From Hyaloperonospora brassicae (lineage: Eukaryota > Oomycota > Peronosporomycetes > Peronosporales > Peronosporaceae): 64,000 nt of DNA. The notes below the pieces were generated by a model that was given only the letters and a program-made list of their open reading frames with translations, had not been told where the DNA came from and made no database searches. Of this stretch, positions 54,362-64,000 are shown piece after piece. The stretch lies in the NCBI GenBank assembly GCA_947650285.1, contig CANTFL010000094.1, positions 1 through 64,000 on the forward strand, in the 5' to 3' direction. The position numbers and the translations under genes are program-made. Position 1 is the stretch's first letter; every line of letters begins with the position of its first letter.

Positions 54362-54841
54362 TGTATAGGAGCTACACAGCTTCTTAAGTCAGAGGAAGAC
54401 TTAACGCTCTACGAACAACTTTAGTTCCACGAACCCGACTCAAAGAGTCAAAAAGCTCAGAGAGCTTAAGGTCCCTGTTCCAGGGGGACCCAAACGATTC
54501 CGAGGATCAACGCACAGAGTGCAAGGAGTAGCTGCCTTAACAAGGCGTTGCTACCTCTTCAAAGATCACAAGACGCCTCAAAGAGGCACGTGTCTATCGG
54601 ATCAAAATGGGAACTGTATTTAATTTCTTCTTGTAACCTAAAAGAACACCTTAGAACAACGTAATTAACCTACTCGCTAATGTCCTGAATATACCTCTCA
54701 AAAGATCTCGTAATCAATGGTTGACAGACATCAGTCTTCAACAATTGATACTGTGTTCGGATATTACTTTAAAAGGGGATCTCATCCCTTGTGTGCACCA
54801 CACCTATTGTCGACTACCAGTCGACGTGTAACCCCGTTACA
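54362..54841 (-). repeat. 5' LTR of B
   Basis: 480 bp, TGTATAGGAG to CCCCGTTACA, collinear with the solo LTR at 41-518. Confidence 0.82.
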
Positions 54842-55166
54842 GTGGCTCTGCGCCTGATCAATGATAGCAGTCGTCTACAGATCTGACGACCAGCGTTGGA
54901 AAGAGACCGACCTTCCAGTCAGACGTTTTGGCACCATTTGATTGTTGTCTCCGAATAAGTCCAATGCAGCAGCGCACGGTCCGACACTGGCGCAAGCTGT
55001 CGGCTCCCTAGTGACGGGTCGGTGTTCGTTCGAATAACTTGCGTCTATTGAACGTCGATTTCGTTGCTTGGAAACGCAGAAGCTGACATAGAGCTGATCA
55101 TGTGGTATCCCAGCTCCTTGTTGCTACACAAACGATCTCTTTAATGTAGCCACGATGGACCGGTTC
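54842..55166. other. Unassigned sequence
   Basis: No feature recognised. Confidence 0.4.
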
Positions 55167-55559
55167 TGTAACGGGGCCTACCCTTGCGTGAACTTTACGC
55201 AAGGGTATCGGTGCCCCGACAGACGTACACAAGGCGAACGAGGAAGCGTAGGTAAGGTAAAAGTAGAACTGTTGTATTAATATAATTAAGTCTTTTAACT
55301 ACTGTCTCTCTGTTTGACTTAGCTTAATTATGCTAATATAACTGAGTGTATGGTGACCTCTCGTCACCACTCATTGCTCGCGTCTTGCGGCGATTGGTGG
55401 GTTGATATCATCATGATATCAACCAATGAACAGATTCTTTGGTCGCTTCACCAATATCACCACTATCGGTGATATTGTTAAAAGAATATTCAACTTCATA
55501 TTCTCTATTGTCATTATCTCTAGAATGACAATTTCCATGTAACGGGCTGCCCCGTTACA
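55167..55559 (-). repeat. Solo LTR of family A
   Basis: 393 bp, TGTAACGGGG to CCCCGTTACA, with no internal sequence on either side. Flanks GGTTC and CGGAC do not match, so it may have rearranged. Confidence 0.82.
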
Positions 55560-56162
55560 CGGACTGCAGCAGGCAGTTGCTTTACTGGCTGTGACATCAA
55601 TAATGCATGATACTTAAATCAAGACGAACAGGATGATGTATCTCTCACAAGGTCGACCTTTAATGTCTGTTATATGAAAAACAACACGCTGTCATTGACA
55701 CTATGGACTTGTCACTTACAAGAAAGTCGCAACCAGGTTAGCTTGCCCAAGTTGAATGTTGGGCTAATATGCAATCACAACTTCCCATGTGGTGCCGTTT
55801 TACAAACCATGACATACAGTTGTGACTACTGCGCCAAATGGTGAGGTACGTGGACAAACGCGCTTGTGTGCATCGAAAGTAAGACGTAACGCGCAAGGTA
55901 GGATTTCATGCCATTAGTGACGACAGATAATTCATTTCCTCTCTTTCGATAATATTGTGACAAAAAATCAATAACCGTACGGACACACAAGAATATTTGG
56001 AAAGCAAACGATATCTATTGACCAAAAAGACGAGCTATTGTCCATCGTTACAGCAACCGATTGGCCGGTTGATGATCCCAGAGGGTAACGAAGGCTGGAC
56101 GAGACACTTTTGACCGCGACGTACATAGTGAAGATCCAGCGTGGTAGCGAGTCGTTTGCTCG
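55560..56162. other. Unassigned sequence
   Basis: Lies downstream of the cysteine-rich gene. Only short frames, nothing recognised. Confidence 0.4.
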
Positions 56163-56369
56163 TCACATAGGATGACGTGTCCCGCAATATTTGATACAGC
56201 AACGAGACACGTTAATACGTTCAAGATGTAGGCATTTAAGATACGCAATGTAATCGAGGTCTCGTGGATCAGGGCAATTTCCTCTGCAACTAACGTCGGG
56301 TTGCGCATCAGCCATCATGCAGATTGTCGCAGAAGTTATGATAGTGGTGCCGACTTGTATGAGGTTCAT
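56163..56369 (-). CDS. Candidate PcF/SCR74-like small cysteine-rich secreted protein
   Basis: 68 residues. A moderately hydrophobic N-terminus (1-22, cleavage likely after Ala-Asp-Ala) is followed by a 46-residue mature part with six Cys at 28, 32, 46, 57, 58 and 62 (C-x3-C-x13-C-x10-C-C-x3-C). Small six- or eight-Cys secreted proteins with an internal Cys-Cys pair are typical of the oomycete PcF/SCR phytotoxin families, which are exported to plant tissue and act on it. The ATG at 56367-56369 is chosen because it begins the signal sequence, although the frame stays open upstream through a minisatellite. The signal peptide is weaker than usual. Similarity is by cysteine pattern only. Confidence 0.5.
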   Translation of the reverse strand: MNLIQVGTTIITSATICMMADAQPDVSCRGNCPDPRDLDYIAYLKCLHLERINVSRCCIKYCGTRHPM

Positions 56370-56398
56370 GGTGCGGAAAGGAAAACTTGATGGATAAA

Positions 56399-56571
56399 GG
56401 ACTTGATGGCCGGACGACTTGATGGCCGGACGACTTGATGGCCGGACGATTTGATGGCCGGACGGCTTGATGGCCGGACGACTTGATGGCCGGACGACTT
56501 GATGGCCGGACGACTTGATGGCCGGACGACTTGATGGCCGGACGACTTGATGGCCGGATGACTTAATGGAT
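56399..56571. repeat. Minisatellite, 16-bp unit, about 10 copies
   Basis: Unit GATGGCCGGACGACTT with rare single-base variants. It starts about 30 bp upstream of the cysteine-rich gene. Because 16 is not a multiple of three but 48 is, all minus frames read the same 16-residue repeat, which creates spurious open frames (56163-56741 and 56366-56830). Confidence 0.92.
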
Positions 56572-57199
56572 GTTCCGTGCTCGGTTTGGCAAAAGGCAGA
56601 ATGGACAACGAGATAGCGGTGTTTGAGAGCGGTAGACGCCGCGCACGCACTCGGGACCGAGCGACAGGATGGGGATGGACGTATCGCGATTCTACACAAT
56701 GTTGAAAGAAGCGCCACTCGTGAGAGCATTTCCACACGCACGCAATATACTGAGATTCGTTCAGAATTCCCAAAATTTCACACTTAAGGTTAAACCACTT
56801 ATAACTTAATCCCTGTCGCGTAAAGGCCATTCAGCGAAAGCCATTCTGTGGAGAGCCCAACAGGGTGCGGTTGTGCTTCGTTTATGCTGCGCACGCAGCC
56901 GGAAGCCAGAGACGGGTACTACGACCGGATGGCCCCCCAGCGCCACGTGTCACCGCTTTGTCATAAGTGGCCGCAAACGAGTCGCCACCTCGGGCTGGGC
57001 GTCCTGATTTGTCGCCCTGCACTTCTCCGCTGCATAAGGCAGCGGTGCACAAAAAGTCATTTCCGGGGCCACACGCATTGATCCAAAACGCAATCGAGCT
57101 CTTACACGCCAGTCATATAAGCACAGATAAACATGATGACAAGCGCACAGAAATGTCTAAATCTCTCTCTCACACCCTCGGACTGGCGGCCGAATTCGG
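56572..57199. other. Unassigned sequence
   Basis: No recognised gene. Frames entering from the minisatellite are by-products. Confidence 0.4.
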
Positions 57200-57560
57200 G
57201 CAACCGATTACGGGCAACTGATTACGGACGTCTGACTTCTTGCGTCTAATTACGAATGCCTGATTGCGAGTGTTGGCTACGACAACTGAAAACGGGCCAC
57301 TGTTACGGGCAACTGGTTACGAGCAACTGATTACGGACGATTGATTACGGGCAACAAATTTTGGCTACGAGCAACTGATTACGGGCAACCGATTACGGGC
57401 GACTGATTACAAGCAACCGATTACGGGCAAATGATTTATGGACGTCTGACTACATGCGTCAAAATACGAATGCCTGATTGCGAGTATTTGGCAACGGGCG
57501 ACTAATTATGGGCGACTGATTACGGGCAAATAATTACGTGCAACCGATGACGGACGCCCA
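57200..57560. repeat. Degenerate minisatellite based on GATTACGGGCAACT
   Basis: Variants of a 14-bp motif recur throughout. A higher-order unit of about 212 bp is suggested by GAATGCCTGATTGCGAGT at about 57254 and 57466. Confidence 0.8.
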
Positions 57561-58259
57561 TCTTTGGCAAGAATCCGCCTTTGAGAAATCCTGAGTCAGT
57601 GATGGTCTGCCTCGGGTATTCCTATCGCTCGGCCATAGGTTGCGCAGGTGTAGAGACGGGAATGTTTACGGTCGACGGCATCCTCGTGCCACGCGTCAAA
57701 GGTACGGTATGCGCACACGTTTTATTAAGGGTAAAGAGTGTTGGGGTAGACAAGTCGCTAAGATATTATCTAGTACGAGGGGAAAATGGAAAGTTTATTT
57801 ATTCTGATAAAATCTGAATGTATGTAATCGGGAAAGTCATTTAACCTCGCGTGTCCCTATGTTTGTGTAACTCGTGACAGTGACGATCGCATCAGCCCTA
57901 TAGTGGCCGATCATTTGTGTCCCACCTTCAACAAAGCAGTCATCTCGGGGATCCAGCGCGGCACGTACGCTTGCTTTGGCATTTTCACACTTTAAATAAC
58001 AGACAGGCCGAGCGGCCGCGCCGGATTTAAAACGGTGCCTGCTCGTCACAAGGACACTCCAGTATAATTCGACAATTTCGAAAGCGTCGTCGACGGTGGT
58101 TAGCCCCGAGCTACCACCGTACTCGATTGAGCACCGGCATTTCCACCATGGCTTAGGAATATCAGATCTATACTATTATCAACTGTTACCGTGAATAAGA
58201 CAGAGAGTTAGACTAGTTTGTTGTTCCATTTGGATACAAGGTGTCGGTTCATCCTTAGT
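57561..58259. other. Unassigned sequence
   Basis: ORF 57581-57817 (78 codons, plus) has no recognisable feature. Confidence 0.35.
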
Positions 58260-59620
58260 CTAGCTAGCAACGTCGGTATTATCGTTCGAGGCCGATAGTT
58301 GTACAGGGCTGAGCACCTGAGGTGCTGACCCCAAAGATGTCCATTCTAGCTCGCTCTGGCATACCAGCAAGCGTGCACCCATGTTTTTTGTTCGGAGTGT
58401 CGATACTCCCGCTTGACAACACAGCGCGAAGTTGCCGTCAACATATGTCCCACGCTGCCGGCGATCGTAGCGCGTACATGTGAGAACGTGACCCTGTTTC
58501 GTTGGACCCATAACAGGTAATACAAGTACGGATAAGAATATGCCACAAACGCTTACAGACGGCGGCGTAGTCCTTCGTTTTGTCGGGATGGTTCCGACTA
58601 GGATGTCTAATTTTCACACTTAATAGTTTCGGCGCCCTATGGCTGGCGCTATGCGCATGAAATCCATGCAATGGGTGTATCTTCTACCGTTGACTGGTCC
58701 GATTACAAACAAGCTTTGTCATGCAGGCTTGGGCACACGGGCAGGATCAAAAGGTGATTTCCAATGTTTTCGTCACTTTGTAGCAGCACTGCTGCATGCC
58801 ACATGATGGATCGAGTGCACGCCTAGTATGATGGATATTTAATTGTTTTGTCGCGACGCGATAACTGAACCAAACCTAGTCTATGAGCTCGTGGCCGTGC
58901 GTCCACAATGTAGCCGATGTCTATTGTAGGGTGGCAATTTGCCAGCCGCTACTTCGCGCTGCAACTTGTAGTTTACCTTTCAGCGGAGTTGACGTGCCTC
59001 TATCATCTAATATAATACCGATATGGTTGTTTCTTTCATTCCAGAAGAGCATGTCGTTTTGCGATGATGTCTAGCACTTTCTATAGCATGCCTTGCAGTC
59101 GTGTATGTGTCGTAAATATTGTAAAATGTTTCAGCTGTCTTTCCTTAAGCAGTTGACAGTCGACCGCCGTCGGCTGATCTGGTATCGTATCCGCAGCTAC
59201 ATCCAATGTATGACAATAATTGCTTCCTCCACGGCGATGATGTTCGACTTTTCGAAACTTGGGTCGTATAAAATTCCTTTGACGCGGCCATTCGATGTGT
59301 GCGCCCAGGCATTAATATGAGCCAGAGGTGGAGGGTTCCGTGATTGAATATGCCAGTGAACGTGAAGCTGCGTGCCAATGTCAATCTCAGGTGAACTTGA
59401 CAGGATTGCCAGTCTCCAGCGTCATAGATTGGCCTGCTGGTGCGCTTTTTCACCGACTGTAGGTAGAGCACATGAGCTAGTTGATACCCATATGCGCTGG
59501 ATCTGGAGGTGCACAGGGCCGCAGTTTGTCATATTTACGTGGCCTTATCAGGCTCTCCCAGATGTAGATAATCAAAGGGCTGTCAGCCCACGAATGCGTC
59601 GACCATGAGTCTACCTCTTC
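58260..59620 (-). pseudogene. LINE-like ORF2 C-terminal remnant
   Basis: Frames 58260-58511, 58346-58546 and 58438-58671 overlap. The pieces LWHILIRTCITC and LLWVQRNRVTFSHV resemble the Trp-rich C-terminus of oomycete LINE ORF2. Further upstream (about 59230-59340), HINAWAHTSNGRVKGILYD resembles the stretch after the RT domain. Many stops. Family assignment is by pattern memory. Confidence 0.4.
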
Positions 59621-60013
59621 ATGTGTCATTAGAATAGTGCACCAAACAAGCGAATTAGCAATTGTGAACGTCCATTCATATGATCTGGTCCGACTGAGTG
59701 CGGTAAAGGAATAGCTGGTGAGCTTCGTAGAGTATATGTGCCGCCGGTCGTCCTGGTCATGTCTATACGGGGCTAGCCAAGGACTTAGCTGCTTGAAAAG
59801 AGGGTTTCAAACTTTCGGTGACTATTGTAAAACTGCTGGCCCGAACGACGAGAGTCGATATGCTTTCAAATGATGCTAGTTCCGGAGTTTAAGACGCCCA
59901 TGCCCGTACGCTGAGAGAATTGCAGTATGGCGTGTTCAATGCCCTGGGTCTTACACGCTAGCAATATGGATCTCGGCCCATCTCGACTAGCCAGCTTGGG
60001 CGTGTGCAAAAGC
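59621..60013. other. Unassigned, possibly decayed LINE interior
   Basis: It lies between the LINE-like C-terminus and a solo LTR. No motif readable. Confidence 0.3.
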
Positions 60014-60456
60014 TGTAACGGGGCACTGGTGACAACGTACTGGTTGACCAGTACGGAGCTCACTTCCACTGACAACAGTGATAGTCAGTGCTCTGCTGAG
60101 TGTTGCACCAACACAGAGAAAGGAAAGGAGACCAAGTGAACACTCTAGTCTCTGGTAAAAGTAAAACTGTTATTTAATACAATTAAGTCCTATCAATTTT
60201 TTGTCTCTGTTTATCGTGACTTAATTATACTAATGTAACTAAACGTATGATGACGTCTTTTCACCACCCAGTGCGCGCGTCTAGCAGCGATTAATGGGTT
60301 GATACCATCACGATATTAACCAACGAGTGGACCCTTCGGTCATCTTCAACAACATCATCATGCTCTGTGATATTGTTGAAAGAATATTCAACGTCATATT
60401 ATATATTGTCATTGGAGCCTTAATGACAAAATCATGTAACGGGCTACCCCGTTACA
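60014..60456 (-). repeat. Solo LTR of family A (diverged)
   Basis: 443 bp, TGTAACGGGG to CCCCGTTACA. Flanks AAAGC and ACAGC match at four of five bases. Confidence 0.75.
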
Positions 60457-60789
60457 ACAGCGACGGGTCCATATGGTGGGAAGAAGCGTCGGAGCTGGTA
60501 GATTTGATGCTATATAATGATATTGCGTGTTGCGAAGCTGCTATTCCGCTCCCATGCCGGAAGATCGAATACCTGCGATATAAACGATACCGCCGCAGCA
60601 TTATGACATATAAAATCAAGACGCGGTACTCTATAGTGCTCGCCAGGTGACTTGTCATCGCTAACCGCCGCTAAAATATACGAATGCGTGCTGCCCAGTT
60701 TACATCTGTAAGACTCGCCGTTTTAACTGTGTACTCAAATACCTCGTCGTGTCACCGTGCACTAGCATTTGCATACTAATGAAGGTATC
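60457..60789. other. Unassigned sequence between solo LTRs
   Basis: Frames 60327-60650 and 60452-60658 overlap on opposite strands. No domain seen. Confidence 0.35.
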
Positions 60790-61182
60790 TGTAACGGGGC
60801 ACACCCTTGCGTGAACTTTACGCAAGGGTATCGGTGCCCCGACAGACGTACACGAGGCAAAGGAGGAAGCGTAGGTAAGGTAAAAGCAGAACTGTTATAT
60901 TAATATAATTAAGTCTTTAACCACTGTCTCTCTGTTTGACTTAGCTTAATTATGCTAATATAACTGAGTGTATGGTGACCTCTCGTCACCACTCATTGCT
61001 CGCGTCTTGCGGCGATTGGTGGGTTGATATCATCAAGATATCAACCAATGAACAGACCCTTTGGTCGCTTCACCAATATCACCACTATCGGTGATATTGT
61101 TAAAAAGAATATTCAACTTCATATTCTCTATTGTCATTATCTCTAGAATGACAATTTCCATGTAACGGGCTGCCCCGTTACA
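60790..61182 (-). repeat. Solo LTR of family A with perfect target duplication
   Basis: 393 bp flanked by GTATC at 60785-60789 and 61183-61187. Very similar to 55167-55559. Confidence 0.88.
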
Positions 61183-61274
61183 GTATCCTTGTGAGCAAAT
61201 AAATTAAGATATTAATTTTGCTTTTACTTGGTTAAATCCTTTGGTTAGGCAATTGACCTCATCGATACACTATG

Positions 61275-61740
61275 GTCAACACGTGCAACAGCTGGTGTGC
61301 ATCATCCATAGAAACGTATGGTCATCGACGTATGCCTAATTCTTTGACGTGCCCCCCCACTCGAGGTACGCTAAAGTTCACCTCCTGTAAATCGATATTC
61401 ATCGCCTACGACAGCACTTTCACCCATATAGCAAAAAGCAGCAGATCCATCAAGAAACCTTGCCTAATGCCTGACAGGACATTTCGCGGCTCCGACATCT
61501 CGCCATTGACGACAAAATTGAGCTACAGGACCATCATGTATGTTGCGTGTCATGGCCACAAACGCCTCTGAGAAACCAAATTGTTGAAGCGCTAGTATTA
61601 AAATAGTAAATGTCAGCCGTATCATACACTTTCTGAGAATCGATTTAAATGATGGCTCTACTCTGCATCTACGCAACTGCTGGCTCAGGTTATGCCGTAT
61701 TCAAGACCGCCATCGACATTATAACTGTTTCGCTCAGCTG
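61275..61740 (-). pseudogene. LINE reverse transcriptase fragment
   Basis: Minus frame 61464-61676 contains LALQQFGFSEAFVAMTRNIH then DGPVAQF, matching the RT segment between the first catalytic Asp block and the G-I-R-Q-G motif in non-LTR elements. A degenerate GEMSEPRNVLSG follows in a shifted frame. No YxDD box is intact. Confidence 0.55.
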
Positions 61741-61860
61741 AGGTCCATGAGCAAAGCCTTTTTGTAAGCATTTAGTTTACTCTAAAATTCTTGCACTCGT
61801 ATAGCCACATCTTTCAAGAAAATTTCGTGACCTGTTTAAAAAAAGGAGATATGTCGGTAA

Positions 61861-62323
61861 TGTAACTGGGTGAGCCGTTACATGTAAATTGATACGAATG
61901 CATCAATTTTTAAAAATATTATTTATTTCGATAATATTCAATCCACATCACTCGAGAAGAGGTGGTGTTGGCCGAATATTACCCAAGACGGCAATATTCT
62001 TGGGTGCTCGACTTATTGGCTGACGTATACGGTACATCAACCAAGTTAACCACCAATCGCTTCTGGTCGCGCGCAAGGAGTGGTGAGCAAGAATCCTAAA
62101 TAGGAGATTGTAGTTTAATATATCTAGACCAAGACAAAAGATAATTTACAAAGAAACTTTTCTATATTGAATAAAGTTCTTTTTTCTCTAACAGAGCTTC
62201 CGAGCTCTGTTTACTTCCTCGCGCTTCCTCACGACATAAGTACGTGACGTCGGGACCACGCAGGCTTGTATTATGTTAACACAAGGTCTTACCAGTTATC
62301 TGGCATGGGTAAGCCCCGCTACA
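61861..62323 (+). repeat. 5' LTR of F
   Basis: 463 bp, TGTAACTGGG to CCCCGCTACA. It contains stem AAATTGAT (61886-61893) with ATCAATTT (61902-61909). Followed by CCTAATAGCAC in the primer-site position. Confidence 0.8.
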
Positions 62324-62379
62324 CCTAATAGCACTGTGTGGTCCGTTAAGCGATCACGACCACCTCATATGACATAAAC

Positions 62380-63501
62380 ATGTTAGATGAAACGAAATTT
62401 TCACGCCACTCGTGAAGACTTTAACCATTTAAATGACATTCAATGAAGTCCGGTAGAACGTACGAGTTAAACCGTAGGCGAAACTGCCATTAGCGCCATG
62501 TTGGAGTCTATTGATAGAGACTAGCAACATGCCGATATATACAGGTTCATTCAATCTGAACATGTCGCCTTTAGAGTGAAAGTAGACTTGTTTTACTAGC
62601 AAATTTATTAACAGGCCGAGCAATTATAGAGAACTCGGTGCTCAACAGACAGAGCTGTTGAGTCAGAAGCAATTCAATGCTGCTATGGGTGGGACGACAC
62701 AAACGCGTCGTCCTGAAACCCTAAAGATACCAAACTCCAATTACAGGGGATTCGAGGAAGATTCCCTGTTTTTATGGTTCGTCGAACTCGACAGAGTTAA
62801 ATACGCACGTCGTATTGAAGTTGAGAAAATTAAACTTACATTTATTCAAACCCACTTTGCGGTACGTTCCTAGCCTTGGACCATAGGGCTGAAGATGAGA
62901 GACCCAAATGCGTTTTAGTTGCTAGAAGCCTTTAACACCCGGCTTATACAAACGCTTAAATCGCCACAGGCTGAGTTCAGGGCTCGATAAGAGCTCGTGA
63001 ATCTCAAACAAGGTACGCGTGATGTGTACGCACGCGCTCAGCATATACGACTCCTTGCGAGTAGTATAACTGCAAACCCGGTAAATGAACATACGTTGAT
63101 TACTGTGTTCATGCAAGGGGCTCGCAGAAGGATCCGTCAGGAACCACCTGTAACGCTTATAGTTTAATATGCTTGACGAATCTATCTCATCTGCCGAGCA
63201 GAAAGACTATAGCATGAGACAGGCTCATGCTAGCTCGAGCTTGTATCACCCGCCAAGACGACAAGAGACTAGACTTTTAGAGCTAATGGACCTCTTTTCT
63301 ATTGAGAGCAAGAGACGTCTCTCTTCAAACAACAAGCGATTGAAGAAGTGCAATCGCTGCCAGAAGTTGGGACAATACGCTTATGATTGTAGTGCGTCAA
63401 GCCCAGTACGAGACACTACTGAGCAAAATAATCGGTTCTTTGCCAAAAATGGCAATGAGCGTAAGTCCAACGCTGTTGCAAAACCGCAACAGCTAAGCTG
63501 A
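62380..63501 (+). pseudogene. gag: F gag pseudogene
   Basis: Pieces: 62658-62873 (QFNAAMGGTTQTRRPE, FLWFVELDR) and 63169-63501, with CNRCQKLGQYAYDC, a knuckle whose His is Gln. The slippery site is mutated (AAACAAATT), and stops interrupt the frame. Confidence 0.78.
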
Positions 63502-63531
63502 CCATCAAACAAATTCTCGAGGTCAGTAGGG

Positions 63532-63860
63532 GTGGAGCGCCCTACTGATTCAGCACCCTCAATAGAATTTGCAAATCTTTTGACGAAAGTTGCTCCAGAT
63601 ACACAATCTTTGTGTGTCTCTGCACCTGGTGATGAGATATCACTCATCAACTTAAAGTTGGTAGCGACAAAAGATTTGCCACTTCGTGCTCGCTTTGACT
63701 GTGGGGCGTCGGATAACTTTGTTCTTCGCCAGTCATTTGAGGGTCGTAGGCTCAAGTCCTTGAGCGCGCCGTCCTTCCATCGAGGATGACGGTGCGCCTT
63801 GCCACAGGCACATCAATAACAGTTTCGTAACGTGTTGTAGGGATACACTACACGTTAGAT
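63532..63860 (+). pseudogene. pro: F protease remnant
   Basis: The frame 63532-63789 starts upstream of the formal protease start (EFANLLTKVAPD), confirming that protease is in the -1 frame of gag. The active site reads FDCGASDNFV. It is frameshifted after 63750. Confidence 0.75.
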
Positions 63861-64000
63861 GTAAAAAAAACTGTTGCCGCCTAAGGGCAACACGGCCATA
63901 CTGGTCGACTGGAGAGCCGACCTTAGAGGTTCGGTACCTGACTGTGGTTGCACAGCCACAGTCAGAAGACGTCGAGGGAATAAGTCCCCACGTACTTGAG

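Larger units (their letters stand above)
46032..54841 (-). mobile_element. B: old Ty3/Gypsy chromodomain element
   Basis: LTRs at 46032-46562 (3') and 54362-54841 (5'), a polypurine tract inside the left LTR and a primer-site-like TAGGTAGCAC inside the right one establish minus orientation. Gag, protease, RT, RNase H, integrase and chromodomain pieces follow in order from right to left with many stops. No target duplication is visible (GATTC and GTGGC). A D-type fragment (about 52490-53535) splits gag. Confidence 0.82.
61861..64000 (+). mobile_element. F: decayed family-A relative, cut by the window end
   Basis: LTR 61861-62323, degenerate gag and protease, then an internal deletion near 63862 that joins protease to the linker. 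The last 80 bases are almost identical to A1/A3. Confidence 0.8.

Noticed and set aside
56399..56571. CRISPR-like regular array
   Set aside because: Units are contiguous 16-bp repeats with no spacers, in a eukaryotic genome. This is a minisatellite.
56366..56830. 154-codon repeat protein ORF
   Set aside because: It exists only because the 16-bp array is open in every minus frame. The flanking frames are featureless.

Overview
The window is eukaryotic and almost entirely transposable element. It fits an oomycete of the Peronosporales (Phytophthora or downy-mildew relative). The evidence is chromodomain Ty3/Gypsy polyproteins of oomycete type, a small secreted ORF with a K-x-L-R ... D-E-E-R signature (27423-27701, -like RXLR effectors), and a six-cysteine secreted ORF of PcF/SCR74 type (56163-56369). 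These two short genes are the only plausible host genes. No housekeeping gene is visible.

Layout. 1-518: end of a family-A LTR, then a solo family-B LTR with a perfect 5-bp target duplication. 713-19513: a nested stack. A DNA element E with about 255-bp terminal inverted repeats was entered by a large Gypsy-like element D (2253-19372, minus strand, 4-bp duplication). D was then entered by a nearly complete family-A Gypsy, A1 (9101-17103, plus strand). 19514-23338: a MULE transposase remnant and unassigned DNA. 23339-25966: A2, a truncated minus-strand A copy. 25967-27948: host-like DNA with a tRNA-like SINE head and the RXLR-like gene. 27949-35967: A3, an 8.0-kb A copy with matching TCTAT duplications. 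36534-45133: a solo LTR and three older, decayed A relatives (H, I, G). 46032-54841: element B, an old minus-strand Gypsy holding a D-type fragment. 54842-61860: solo LTRs, the cysteine-rich gene beside a minisatellite, a second minisatellite and LINE debris. 61861-64000: F, another decayed A relative cut by the window end.

Family A order: LTR, PBS, gag (CCHC knuckle), aspartic protease, reverse transcriptase, RNase H, integrase (HHCC, DDE, GPY/F), chromodomain, then an antisense gene reading back into the chromodomain region, polypurine tract, LTR. No copy here is intact; A1 and A3 share pol frameshifts, so they probably moved with enzymes supplied in trans.

Most notable: (1) family A is built, coding and non-coding alike, from back-to-back short perfect hairpins, with paired changes between copies that keep the stems; (2) a textbook -1 ribosomal frameshift signal joins gag to protease; (3) a conserved antisense ORF is partly double-coded against pol. 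All statements come from reading the sequence by eye; no database search or folding program was run.
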